Positions 15,729 to 28,842 of a DNA stretch of 64,000 nucleotides are shown piece by piece. The notes under the pieces are model-generated. The model was not told the DNA's origin. It did no database searches and worked only from the letters and a program-made list of their open reading frames with translations. The first letter of the stretch is position 1. Every line of letters starts with the position of its first letter. The stretch is taken from contig CBDBEN010000005.1 in assembly GCA_965204405.1 (NCBI GenBank), positions 930,001 to 994,000 of the forward strand, in the 5' to 3' direction. The position numbers and the translations under genes were made by a program. This DNA is from JANQPX01 sp965204405 (GTDB lineage Bacteria; Pseudomonadota; Alphaproteobacteria; Geminicoccales; Geminicoccaceae).

Positions 15729-17354
15729 CTAATTGGATGACTTGACGTCAATCGTCCGGCTGGCAAGGCGTTGCTTGCGTGCAAGCTTGGAGCGCTGTGC
15801 GTCGATTTTCGCGACTTCCTTCTTGAAGGCAGCGAGGTCCGCTCCCTTAAGCTGGATCGCAGGCGGGTGCTTCATCTTCATAGGATTGATCTGCTGGCCG
15901 TTCTTCAGGACCTCATAATGCAGATGAGGCCCAGTTGACCGTCCGGTCGTGCCCACATAGGCGACCACCTGCCCCTGACGCACACGCACGCCCGGTTTGA
16001 TCCCCTTGGCGAACTTGTTCAGATGGGCGTAGGCTGTGCTGTAGGTGTCGCTGTGGCGAATACGCAGGTAGTTGCCATAGGTACCTTTGCGTCCTGCGAC
16101 CTCCACCCGGCCTGAGCCGCCGGCAAAAATCGGGGTCCCGCGCGGCGCGGCGAAATCCGTCCCTTTATGCATCTTGGTGTAGCCTAGCACCGGATGTTTG
16201 CGTTTGCCGAAATGGGAGGAAAGCCGAGCGCCGTCGATGGGTGTTCGCAGCAGAAATTTCCGGAGGCTTCTTCCTTTGCTGTCGTAGTAATTGGCGCGTC
16301 CGCCTTCCGGAGAATAGAGATAGGCATCGATGAGCTCGCCGCGGAGTTCGAGCCCGGCGTAGACGAGCTTACCCTTGACCTGACTCTTGTCCTTCTGGAG
16401 CGTCACTTCTTCATAAAGAGTCTCGAAGCGATCGCCCCGGCGGATGTCTCTTTGAAAGTCGACATCCCAGCTAAAGAGGCGGATCAGCCTGTCGGTGACA
16501 CTGCCGGGGATAGACAGCCGTTGGGCAGAGAGATAGAGGCTGGCATTGATATCGCCTTGGCGATGGACCAGTTCCCGGCGTTTGGCTTGTTCGACTTTCT
16601 TGGCGGTAAAGCTGCCGCTGGCGTCTCGGGTAATCAGGAGCTGATGATCGAAATCGAGATCAAATGTGATACTCAGCAGTTGAGTAGGTTGTTTCTCTTC
16701 GACCGCTGCCGTGATGGCGAGCTCCTGACCTGCGGGGAGATTTCTGGGGTCATAGACACCACGCAGGGAGCGAAGCGCTGCATGAACCTGATGGCCCTCA
16801 ACGCCGGCGCGCTTCAAGATCGTGGTCATGCTGTCGCCGCGGCGCGCCCGGATGGATTGGGTCTTCCAGGGTCTTGGTGTGAGGGCGGCTTTTGCGATCT
16901 GGGCGAGGCTGGCAAGCTCGGCGTCGTTCGTGACCGTCAGAGGTGGCGACTTGAGGGTTGACGCTTCAGGAAAAGCGGCTGGAAAAGTCAGATCGGCCTG
17001 ACTGGAGGCCTGGACATGATCCGAAGATGACATCTCCAATCCCAGCGGACTGTTGTCATCCTTTTTCGCCAAAACCTGGTTGGCCTGGGGTTGCGTCGGG
17101 CTTGTCGTATCTACGGAAGCGGAAGCCGTTCGATCAATCGATTTTCCCTCGATGGAGGTATCCGGTAATATCGTGACATGGCTCATTTGAGCTAGCGGAG
17201 CCTCGACCGCGACGGAGGCCATATCGGGAATCGAGTTGGTATCGGCACCGGAACTGAAGGTCAGAAATGAGCCTGCCGCCGTGCCTACTGCGAAAGCGCC
17301 AAACGTTACCGTAACCAGGAAAAAGCCTTGCCGATTAAGGGTCAAATTGCTCAT
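15729..17354 (-). CDS. M23 family metallopeptidase (cell-wall endopeptidase), membrane-anchored
   Basis: This 541-residue protein has an N-terminal hydrophobic segment (about residues 12-32) that anchors or exports it, and a Ser/Thr/Gln-rich periplasmic linker. A LysM/OapA-like segment around RARRGDSMTTILKRAGV follows, then the LytM catalytic domain. Zinc ligands are visible as MHKGTD (HxxxD) and PHLHYE (HxH); the first part of the active site is SSHFGKRKHPVLGY. It should cut peptide cross-links in peptidoglycan during growth, like MepM/NlpD relatives. The C-terminal tail after the catalytic domain is Lys/Arg-rich. It is transcribed away from the rRNA operon. Confidence 0.92.
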   Translation of the reverse strand: MSNLTLNRQGFFLVTVTFGAFAVGTAAGSFLTFSSGADTNSIPDMASVAVEAPLAQMSHVTILPDTSIEGKSIDRTASASVDTTSPTQPQANQVLAKKDDNSPLGLEMSSSDHVQASSQADLTFPAAFPEASTLKSPPLTVTNDAELASLAQIAKAALTPRPWKTQSIRARRGDSMTTILKRAGVEGHQVHAALRSLRGVYDPRNLPAGQELAITAAVEEKQPTQLLSITFDLDFDHQLLITRDASGSFTAKKVEQAKRRELVHRQGDINASLYLSAQRLSIPGSVTDRLIRLFSWDVDFQRDIRRGDRFETLYEEVTLQKDKSQVKGKLVYAGLELRGELIDAYLYSPEGGRANYYDSKGRSLRKFLLRTPIDGARLSSHFGKRKHPVLGYTKMHKGTDFAAPRGTPIFAGGSGRVEVAGRKGTYGNYLRIRHSDTYSTAYAHLNKFAKGIKPGVRVRQGQVVAYVGTTGRSTGPHLHYEVLKNGQQINPMKMKHPPAIQLKGADLAAFKKEVAKIDAQRSKLARKQRLASRTIDVKSSN

Positions 17355-17804
17355 CCACTATCGGCCAGGGTGACATTCATGGCCGTTGCTCAGATCGATC
17401 AACAAGCAATATTTGTTGTTATAGTCAAAATATGTCAACAAAATCTTACTGTTGAATGGCCTTTTTCATCTTCGTGGTTAACCGCGAAAATTATTGATAA
17501 AAAGGCTTGTAGCCCGGAAATTTGCTGCTATAACCAATCTCACGACCGGCACCCGCTGGGTTGGCCGGCCCTGAGACGTGTTCTTTGACATTGTGGTTTA
17601 TATGGAAGGGATGTTCAGGCGGCGGTTTGGCTGTTTGGACATCAGTGACGGGGAGTATTGTTGTTTGGCATTTGCTGGGCAATGAGAATCTCTTGTCAGC
17701 CTTTGAGCATTTGTTGTTGGTGTCTTTCGGGGCACTGATGATGGATGTTTGACTGCGTTAAGTGATGTCTGGATCTTCGGTAATGTTTAGCGCATTACCG
17801 GGCT
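17355..17804 (+). promoter_or_regulatory. rRNA operon promoter/leader region
   Basis: The 450-bp gap contains no gene. A plausible promoter is TTGTAG (17507-17512), 16 nt, TATAAC (17529-17534), which would leave a leader of about 260 nt before 16S. TTTGACATTGTGG near 17584 looks like a leader element rather than a promoter because no -10 box is correctly spaced. The upstream part (17400-17500) is AT-rich as expected for an UP element. Confidence 0.45.
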
Positions 17805-19310
<1,506 letters not shown>

Positions 19311-19323
19311 AACAAGTCAAAAA

Positions 19324-19347
19324 TCTACCGGCCTTTGGCCTACTTGA
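19324..19347 (+). repeat. rRNA-spacer hairpin motif, copy A
   Basis: TCTACC, GGCC, TTT loop, GGCC, TACTTGA. First of four copies of a small hairpin with conserved flanks in the spacers of this rRNA operon. Confidence 0.7.
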
Positions 19348-19451
19348 GATTTGACTTGTCATCAAAGCCGGATACGTCCGGCAAACTTTGCGGTTAAGCC
19401 GCCGTCTGCACATCCCTTTCTGGTAAAGAAGTTCGCCTTTGGCGAATGGTG

Positions 19452-19475
19452 TCTATCGCGCTTTGCGCTACTTGA
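19452..19475 (+). repeat. rRNA-spacer hairpin motif, copy D (compensated stem)
   Basis: TCTATC, GCGC, TTT loop, GCGC, TACTTGA. The flanks match the other copies but the stem is GCGC instead of GGCC, changed on both sides so that pairing is kept. Confidence 0.65.
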
Positions 19476-19554
19476 GACGCTGTTCGTAGGAAAACTTCTT
19501 GGACATATTGGTGCATAGCACCGTGGCAATCCTATGTCAGAAGCTACTGCAGTC

Positions 19555-19628
<74 letters not shown>

Positions 19629-19631
19629 CCA

Positions 19632-20090
19632 GCTTGTCGGTATCTTCTGACATCGGATTGAGTTCTTTACGTGAAGAACTCATATGTCCGATGTGAACCA
19701 TTGACATCGTATAGTGAATCGTGACCGTGACGCGGACACGAGATGATCCTCACCCCGAGGTCTTCGGCTAAGTAGCCGTGGGGTGAACGGTCGCTTGTGT
19801 CCAACGAACATGGGTATGCTAAGACACCGGCGTAACTTTTAGGTTTAACCACCTTCTCACATCCGCGCCGGTGGGAATAAGCTTACGTTTTGGCAACAAG
19901 CAATGCTTGCTTGTTGGTTGTCTCGATCTATCGGCCAGTCGGCCTACTTGACTTCTTAGGAGGTCTACCGGACGCCTGTCCTACTTTAGACCGAGCCAAT
20001 TCAACCTTCGAGCATTTGGGCACAAACCTGATGGCAAGAGTCAGGCAAGTAACCGGGGCACATCGCATGTGCGTGCTTGGGGCTGGGCGT
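19632..20090 (+). other. 16S-23S spacer after tRNA-Ile, structured, no tRNA-Ala
   Basis: A long hairpin spans about 19651-19698 (arms ACATCGGA/TCCGATGT and GAGTTCTT/AAGAACTC). A second G/C-rich hairpin follows around 19753-19785 (CACCCC/GGGGTG). The end of the spacer supplies the 5' strand of the 23S processing stalk. No second tRNA can be folded. Confidence 0.7.
19927..19951 (+). repeat. rRNA-spacer hairpin motif, copy B
   Basis: TCTATC, GGCC, AGTC loop, GGCC, TACTTGA. Nearly identical to the copy after 23S (23030-23054). Confidence 0.7.
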
Positions 20091-22857
<2,767 letters not shown>

Positions 22858-23176
22858 ACTACACGTCCAGCCCCAAGCAGGCGCCGCCTGAAGGGGTTGC
22901 TTAGACAATTCCATGTTCACGTCACGGTGTCCGTACCAGACGACGACGGTGTCCTTGCACCGCCGACCGTCAAAACGGACTGTCACGATTCACTTCTGGT
23001 GGGTTGGCTTCGCCAACCGACTTTGCTGATCTACCGGCCAGTCGGCCTACTTGAGATCAGCAAAGAGTTGGGGGCAAGCGCCCAGACGCATCGCATCCAA
23101 GCCGGTGCCTGCGTCGACCGCTAGCCCGCAAACCCACCAACGAAGTCAACCCCGGGGCCGGCCGGCCCCTTGGTTG
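22858..23176 (+). other. 23S-5S spacer
   Basis: A 319-bp spacer, long for this position. It begins with the 3' strand of the 23S processing stalk, has a hairpin GGTTGGC/GCCAACC near 23002-23018, and the last copy of the TCTAYC hairpin motif at 23030-23054. It holds no tRNA or gene. Confidence 0.7.
23030..23054 (+). repeat. rRNA-spacer hairpin motif, copy C
   Basis: TCTACC, GGCC, AGTC loop, GGCC, TACTTGA, in the 23S-5S spacer; a direct repeat of the copy just before 23S. Confidence 0.7.
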
Positions 23177-23292
23177 ATTTGGTGGTCATAGCGCGTGGGA
23201 ACCACACGACCCCATTCCGAACTCGACCGTGAAACCGCGCCGCGCCCAGGGTACTGCCGTCCTAACGGTGGGAGAGCAGGTCGCCGCCAAAT
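23177..23292 (+). rRNA. rrf: 5S ribosomal RNA
   Basis: About 116 nt. The terminal helix ATTTGG/CCAAAT is present, with GTGGTCATAGCG, GAACCACACGACCCCATTCCGAACTCG and GGGAGAGCAGGTCGCCGCC segments typical of alphaproteobacterial 5S. Ends are set by helix I pairing. Confidence 0.95.
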
Positions 23293-23403
23293 CTACCAAG
23301 GCGCTACCAGTGCCCCGGATTACTTCGATAACAGTATGCCAGCAGGCTCTCACACATCGAGACTGCTCAGACATATTGACCAGATAACCAACAAACCACA
23401 TCA

Positions 23404-23477
<74 letters not shown>

Positions 23478-23519
23478 CCAAAAATTACTCAATAGAATTA
23501 AATAGATACAAACGCACCC

Positions 23520-23545
23520 AAGCCGCCCTAACCAGGCGGCTTTTT
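23520..23545 (+). terminator. Rho-independent terminator of the rRNA operon
   Basis: A 7-bp stem AGCCGCC/GGCGGCT with a 7-nt loop followed by TTTT, 40 bp after tRNA-fMet. Confidence 0.85.
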
Positions 23546-24014
23546 GATTCCATAAACACCACACGGGTGAGCGTAAGGTAAGCAAGCGGGGGCTAAGGCG
23601 GGTAAAGGCGGGCAGGCGCGCGGTTTCTTAACAGCAAAAGCCTCGGCGGTCTCCAATTCTTAAAATGTAATGTCATGCTGAAGGCAATTGGTGGGAGAAT
23701 AGTGTCGCCAGAGGAGCCGAGACTTTCTCTGTGTTAAGGTGGGTAGTTCGATCACGTTCGCCCATATCGAGAAAGCCTTGTCTTGCGTTTAGCTCTCACC
23801 CTAATAGCGTGCATAGGCCGCCCTATCTGCGGTGGCGAAAGTCTTCGCGTCTTGCTGAGTTCGGTCTTCCTAACCTTCATCGAGAGCGATGAGCGCCAAA
23901 CTAGCCTTGAGTGTGGAAAAAATTCCTTTTTCTGGCTAAAATGATTTGGGCTGATCTCGGCGGAAATCAATTGTGCTCCTCAGATTCCAAACGAACCCGA
24001 ACATTGCAGAATGG
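23546..24014. other. 469-bp segment without a supported gene
   Basis: It lies between the rRNA operon terminator and the end of the GMC oxidoreductase gene. A 72-codon frame on the minus strand (23752-23970) is basic and low in hydrophobic residues, without a domain or ribosome-binding site, and I do not accept it. No promoter is needed here because both neighbouring genes end here. Confidence 0.5.
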
Positions 24015-25664
24015 CTAGGTCTTTCGAGCGTGGCTCGGCATACCGCTCTGCAATATCATCTCAGCGGCCTTCTCCGCGATCATCAGGGTCGGGGAATTGG
24101 TGTTGCCTGAGGTGATGGTCGGCATGATCGATGCATCCGCGATGCGCAGGTGCTCTATGCCGCGAACCCGCAGTTGGTCATCGACCACAGCACCCGCGTC
24201 GGACCCCATCTTGCAGGTGCCGATGGGGTGGAAGATGGTGGTGCCGATGTCTCCCGCGGCCTTGACCAGATCGTCTTCAGACTGGGCTTTGGGGCCGGGC
24301 AGGAATTCTTCGGGTTGGAAGCGGCGCATGGTTTCCGTTTCCAGGACGATCCGTCTGGTCAGACGGATGGCATCGGCGGCGACCCGCTTGTCCTGGTCCG
24401 CGGAGAGATAGTTGGGCCGGATCTCGGGCGCCGTGTCCGAGTCCCGGCTGGCGATTCTGATCCAGCCACGGCTCTCCGGCCGCAGATTGCAGACCGAGGC
24501 GGTGAAGGCCGGGAAGGGGTGGAGCGGCTCGCCAAACTTTTCGAGGCTCAGCGGCTGCACGTGATATTGGAGATTGGCGGTTGCGAACTCGTCCGAAGAT
24601 TTGGCGAAGGCCCCGAGCTGGGAGGGTGCCATGCTCAAGGGGCCGCTTCGGTTGATGGCATATTCCAGGGCCATTCTGGCCTTGTTGAGAAGGCTCTGCG
24701 ACATTTCGTTCAGCGTGGTGACATCCCGGACTTTGTAGGCGAGGCGAAGCTGCAGGTGATCCTGCAGGTTCTCGCCGACCCCTCGAAGGTCATGTAGAAC
24801 GTCGATCCCATGCTCGGCAAGAACGGCGCCTGGGCCGATGCCGGAGAGCTGGAGGATCACCGGCGAGTTTACCGCACCGGCAGAGAGCACCACCTCGCCA
24901 TCCGCGTGAGCCCGTTTCAGCGTCCCTCCTTGCCGGAAAAGAACGCCGGTTGCGCGTTTGCCGTCCAGCAGCAGCCGTTCGGTTTGCGCATGGGTCAGGA
25001 TGGTGAGGTTGGCGCGTGCCTTGGCGGGCTTCAGGAAGGCTTTGGCGCTGTGCCAGCGCACGCCCTTTTTCTGGTTCACCTGGAAATAGGACACGCCTTC
25101 ATTGTCGCCGCCATTGAAGTCATCGATTTTGGGGATACCGGCCTCGGCAGCGGCGTCCCGGAAGGCATCGAGAATCTCCCAGGAGAGGCGTTGCGCCTCC
25201 ACCCGCCACTCACCGCCGGTCCCGTGCACGTCGTTTGGTTCGGTGAAATGATCCTCGCTGCGTTTGAAAACCGGCAGCACGTCGTCCCAGGCCCAGCCGA
25301 CATTGCCGAGTTGGCGCCAGTGATCGTAGTCGGCCGCCTGGCCGCGCATGTAGATCATGCCGTTGATGGCGGAACAGCCCCCCAGCACCTTGCCGCGAGG
25401 ATAGTTGAGCGCCCGGCCGTTCAGGCCCGGCTCCGCGACAGTCTTGAAGCACCAATCGGCCCTGGGATCGCCTTGCGTGTAGAGATAACCGACGGGGATA
25501 TGGAACCAGATCCAGTCATCCTTGCCGCCCGCTTCAAGCAGCAGCACCTTGTTGTTGGGATCGGCGCTCAGCCGATTGGCGAGAAGGCAGCCGGCGGTGC
25601 CGGCGCCCACGATGATGTAGTTGAACCGCCCGATCGTCTCGGCGGCAGTATCAGAACCCGCCAT
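24015..25664 (-). CDS. GMC-family FAD-dependent oxidoreductase (choline/alcohol dehydrogenase-like)
   Basis: This 549-residue protein starts with the Rossmann FAD motif YIIVGAGTAGCLLANRL (about residues 15-31), then the GMC signature YPRGKVLGGCSAINGMIYMRG and VVLSAGAVNSPVILQLSGIG. It ends with HPIGTCKMG, the catalytic His region, and IADASIMPTITSGNTNSPTLMIAEKAAEMIL. Relatives oxidise choline or other primary alcohols using FAD. Betaine-aldehyde dehydrogenase is not nearby, so choline specificity is not supported. The ATG at 25664 was chosen over 25733 because GGAGAG lies just before it and homologues begin close to the Rossmann strand. An aldo/keto reductase gene is transcribed divergently. 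Confidence 0.9.
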   Translation of the reverse strand: MAGSDTAAETIGRFNYIIVGAGTAGCLLANRLSADPNNKVLLLEAGGKDDWIWFHIPVGYLYTQGDPRADWCFKTVAEPGLNGRALNYPRGKVLGGCSAINGMIYMRGQAADYDHWRQLGNVGWAWDDVLPVFKRSEDHFTEPNDVHGTGGEWRVEAQRLSWEILDAFRDAAAEAGIPKIDDFNGGDNEGVSYFQVNQKKGVRWHSAKAFLKPAKARANLTILTHAQTERLLLDGKRATGVLFRQGGTLKRAHADGEVVLSAGAVNSPVILQLSGIGPGAVLAEHGIDVLHDLRGVGENLQDHLQLRLAYKVRDVTTLNEMSQSLLNKARMALEYAINRSGPLSMAPSQLGAFAKSSDEFATANLQYHVQPLSLEKFGEPLHPFPAFTASVCNLRPESRGWIRIASRDSDTAPEIRPNYLSADQDKRVAADAIRLTRRIVLETETMRRFQPEEFLPGPKAQSEDDLVKAAGDIGTTIFHPIGTCKMGSDAGAVVDDQLRVRGIEHLRIADASIMPTITSGNTNSPTLMIAEKAAEMILQSGMPSHARKT

Positions 25665-25831
25665 CGTCTCTCCACCGAAAAAGGAACCTCCCTTTCCTGT
25701 TTGACGCTCATCGGCGTTGCCGTCCAGATGCACCGGGCCGGGATACTGTTGTCGAGGCGGCGGCGGGCTACGGATCGACGCGGCACCGCCCTATGTTAAG
25801 ATTGATGGATCGAATGGTGGGAGGGCGTGCG

Positions 25832-26701
25832 ATGGCGATTGAAAAACGGGCATTCGGGCGAACCGGTCATATGAGTTCCGCCGTGATCTTCGGGGCAGCG
25901 GCCCTCAAGAATGTCGATCAGGCGACCGCGGACCGAACGCTGGATCTGCTTTACCAATTCGGCGTGAACCACATCGACGCGGCGCCCCGCTACGGCGATG
26001 CGGAGCTTCGGATCGGATCCTGGATGGAGCGGGCGCGGGACGATTTTTTCCTGGCAACCAAGACCGATCAGTTCAGCTATGCCGGCTGCAAGGCCCAGAT
26101 CCAGCAATCCCTGGAGCGTCTCCGCACCAATCGCCTCGATCTATTGCAGCTTCATGCCCTGATCCACCCCGACGACTGGGAGCAGGCTTTCGGCCAGGAG
26201 GGCGCCCTGGACGCGATACTAGAAGCGCAAAAAGCGGGATATGTCGATCATGCCGGGGTTACCGGTCATGGCTGGACGGTGGCGGCGATGCATCGGAAAA
26301 GCCTGGAGCGCTTCGATTTCTCCTCGGTGCTGATGCCCTGGAACTGGTTCGCCGCCCACCACCCGACCTACGCCAAGGATTTCAAGGAGACGGTTGCCCT
26401 GTGCGAGGCAAAGAACGTTGCCATTCAGACGATCAAGTCGATCGCACGCGGCCCTTGGGCAGCCGGCATGGCGCAGAACCGCAACACTTGGTATCAGCCG
26501 CTCGAGGATGAGGACGACATCGAAACCGCCGTGCAGTGGGTGCTCTCGGATCGGCGGTTCTTTCTGAACTCGGTCGGCGATGTCGACCTGCTGCCGCTCG
26601 TGCTCCGGGCGGCGGACGAGCTTGGCTCTGCGATGCCCGATGATGCCGTGATGGCGAGGCTTGGCGATCAAGCCGGCCTGGCGTCGATTTTCGGCCTGTA
26701 G
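25832..26701 (+). CDS. Aldo/keto reductase family protein
   Basis: This 289-residue protein has a shortened AKR pattern: FGRTGHMSSAVIFGAAAL at the N-terminus, NHIDAAPRYGDAE with the catalytic Asp and Tyr of the family, ATKTDQFSYAGCKAQIQQSLERLRTNRLDLLQLHAL around the TIM-barrel strand 3-4 region, and LSDRRFFLNSVGDVDLL near the cofactor end. AKRs use NADPH to reduce aldehydes; the usual catalytic Lys is at ATK and the His at QLHAL. The ATG at 25832 is preceded by GGGAGG; an earlier in-frame ATG has no such site. It ends 9 bp from the convergent sulfotransferase gene. Confidence 0.85.
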   Translation: MAIEKRAFGRTGHMSSAVIFGAAALKNVDQATADRTLDLLYQFGVNHIDAAPRYGDAELRIGSWMERARDDFFLATKTDQFSYAGCKAQIQQSLERLRTNRLDLLQLHALIHPDDWEQAFGQEGALDAILEAQKAGYVDHAGVTGHGWTVAAMHRKSLERFDFSSVLMPWNWFAAHHPTYAKDFKETVALCEAKNVAIQTIKSIARGPWAAGMAQNRNTWYQPLEDEDDIETAVQWVLSDRRFFLNSVGDVDLLPLVLRAADELGSAMPDDAVMARLGDQAGLASIFGL

Positions 26702-26709
26702 CGCCAGGG

Positions 26710-27768
26710 CTATCGTGACGCTGAGCGGCTACCTCGGGTGATGAGCCAAGAGGGATCCTCGTGGTGGCTTGCCCTCGGCTGATTTGTCCACACCGCCTCA
26801 TTCGATGCGCGCCGCTGCCGACGTGAGAACAGCGGTGCCGTGACGATGGAGATCAGCTTTCGGTGAAAACTCGGCATGGTGACACGCCACACTTCCTCGA
26901 AGTTTACCGCCAGCGCATCCCAGCGGGGGCGGTTGCCGGCGACACCGTGATTGATCTGATAGCGTGTGCTTTGGGTCCGGTCGCCGTCGAACGGTACATC
27001 CAGCCAGGCGCAAAGATCTCCGATGACCCCTTCGGGATCGGCGGCCAGGTCTTCATAGTGGATCGTCCTGACCGTTTCGGGCCAGAACATGCGCCAGAGA
27101 AGCGTAAGGGCGATCACATTGTCCACCAGCCAGCGCCCGGCATATTTCACCACGGCTGCCGGACCCGAGACATCCGCCGAGCGCATCATGTTGGCAACGA
27201 ACCCTTCCGGCCTCCTGATCAGGTGGACGACGCGGATATCGAAATAACCTGACGCCTGCAGCCAGAGCAGGCGATAGGGATCCTTCGAGGCATCGACCAG
27301 CCAGGAGATCTTGCCCTTATGCTGTTCGGCTGCGTATTTCGCTTCATCCAGGGCGGCGAGATTGCTCTGCGCATAAGCCTCGGCCGCGGGCCGCTGAAAC
27401 GGCAGCGGACCGCCCGTCAGGATCGAGGGCAGCAGCCCCCAACGTACCACCTTGCCGTTGGGATGGCGGCCGGATCGGAAATAGCCGAGCGGAAAGCGCA
27501 GCGACTGGCGCACGCGATCGACGATCGGACCCCAGAAATCACATCGGCTGAGCTGGCTATGGCAGCCGCACTGCATCTGCCGGCCCACGCCGATATCGAG
27601 CAGTTGAAACTCTCCCAGCGTCCAGCATTCCGGCTGGGCACCGAGGAGGACATCCAACAGCGTCGACCCGCTGCGTCCGGTGCTCAGAATGTAGATCAAT
27701 GGCAGTTTGGCGGTCTCGGGATCGCGCGTTTCTTCATCACGTCGCGAAGGCATTTGCGGCGTCGGCAT
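26710..27768 (-). CDS. Sulfotransferase family protein
   Basis: This 352-residue protein has the 5'-phosphosulfate-binding loop YILSTGRSGSTLLDVLLG (about residues 25-42) and the 3'-phosphate region HLIRRPEGFVANMMRSADV (about 186-204), the two PAPS-binding elements of cytoplasmic and Golgi-type sulfotransferases. Bacterial members act on carbohydrates, lipids or small metabolites. CGCHSQLSRCDFW in the N-terminal third adds a Cys cluster common in this bacterial subfamily. The acceptor cannot be predicted. It stands alone, convergent with the aldo/keto reductase. Confidence 0.85.
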   Translation of the reverse strand: MPTPQMPSRRDEETRDPETAKLPLIYILSTGRSGSTLLDVLLGAQPECWTLGEFQLLDIGVGRQMQCGCHSQLSRCDFWGPIVDRVRQSLRFPLGYFRSGRHPNGKVVRWGLLPSILTGGPLPFQRPAAEAYAQSNLAALDEAKYAAEQHKGKISWLVDASKDPYRLLWLQASGYFDIRVVHLIRRPEGFVANMMRSADVSGPAAVVKYAGRWLVDNVIALTLLWRMFWPETVRTIHYEDLAADPEGVIGDLCAWLDVPFDGDRTQSTRYQINHGVAGNRPRWDALAVNFEEVWRVTMPSFHRKLISIVTAPLFSRRQRRASNEAVWTNQPRASHHEDPSWLITRGSRSASR

Positions 27769-27986
27769 AGCTGGAACTGAACCCTAAGCTCGATGGAGTC
27801 TGGTCAGAAGATTTCAGATGGATTGATTGCTTGAATGGCGCTTTTGAAGGATGTTTTTCAAACTAGAATTATACAATCCATATGGCAAGCACCCAAATGG
27901 ATAACGGCCACATCATTTTTTAGACGAGGAGTTCCGCCTAACACCCGGCAAATCCCAGCAAAGATCGGCAGAGAGCCGCCGCAAAA

Positions 27987-28841
27987 TCAAGTGGGGCGAA
28001 TGCCGCGCAGGCGCTCATTGCGGCGTCTTAGAAGTTCGACCGCCGTGAGCAGCATGACCGAGAACAGGATCAGGATGGTCGCAACCGCAAGAATGGTCGG
28101 CGAGATCTGCTCGCGAATGCCTGAGAACATTTGCCAGGGAATGGTGCGCTGCTTGAACGAACCCACGAACAGCACCACCACCACCTCATCGAAGGAGGTG
28201 ATGAAGGCGAAGAGAGCACCGGAAATCACGCCGGGAAGAATGAGCGGCATCTGTACCTTGAAGAAGGTGCGGGCGGGCGTGGCGCCGAGATTCTGGGCGG
28301 CGCGGGTCAAGGACTGATCGAAGCCCACCAGGGTCGCGGTCACGGTGATCACCACAAAGGGCGTGCCAAGGGCTGCGTGGGCGAGAATCACGCCGATATG
28401 CGTGCCCTGCAAACCGACCCTGCTGTAGAAGAAAAACATGCCCGCCGCCGAGATGATCAGCGGCACGATCATCGGTGAGATCAGGATGCTCATGACCAGA
28501 GTGCGGGCCGGCATGTGCGGCCGGGACAGGCCAAGGGCTGCGAGCGTGCCGAGGGCGGTTGCGATCAGGGTCGAGAAAAAGGCGATGATCACCGAGTTCC
28601 AGACCGCACCTCGCCAATTCAGATTGGTGAAGAAATCCTCGTACCACTTGGTAGAGTAGCCAGCCGGATCCAGGGTCAGCATTTCCTGGGTGAAGGTGAA
28701 GAACGGCACCGCATTGAAGGACAGCGGGATGATCACCAGCAGCGGAAACATCAGGAAGAAAAAGATCGCAATGCAGATGGCATGGAAGCTGTAGTGCCAG
28801 ATCCGCTCAGGCGTCGAGAGGTACGGAGGGAGCGTTGCCAT
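27987..28841 (-). CDS. ABC transporter permease, PotC-like (polyamine type)
   Basis: This 284-residue inner-membrane protein has six predicted segments (first about residues 16-40) and the permease signature for contact with the ATPase, AAQNLGATPARTFFKVQMPLILPGVISGALFAF (about 195-227), containing the EAA-like loop. Position as the last gene after SBP and PotB-like permease fits PotC. It forms the channel with the preceding permease; spacing to that gene is 1 bp, indicating coupling. Confidence 0.9.
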   Translation of the reverse strand: MATLPPYLSTPERIWHYSFHAICIAIFFFLMFPLLVIIPLSFNAVPFFTFTQEMLTLDPAGYSTKWYEDFFTNLNWRGAVWNSVIIAFFSTLIATALGTLAALGLSRPHMPARTLVMSILISPMIVPLIISAAGMFFFYSRVGLQGTHIGVILAHAALGTPFVVITVTATLVGFDQSLTRAAQNLGATPARTFFKVQMPLILPGVISGALFAFITSFDEVVVVLFVGSFKQRTIPWQMFSGIREQISPTILAVATILILFSVMLLTAVELLRRRNERLRGIRPT

Positions 28842-28842
28842 A

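Noticed and set aside
17585..17605. TTGACA as rRNA -35 box
   Set aside because: The nearest TATA-like string is only about 10 nt away, too close for a promoter.
23752..23970. 72-codon basic frame on the minus strand
   Set aside because: No domain, no ribosome-binding site, unlike normal protein composition.
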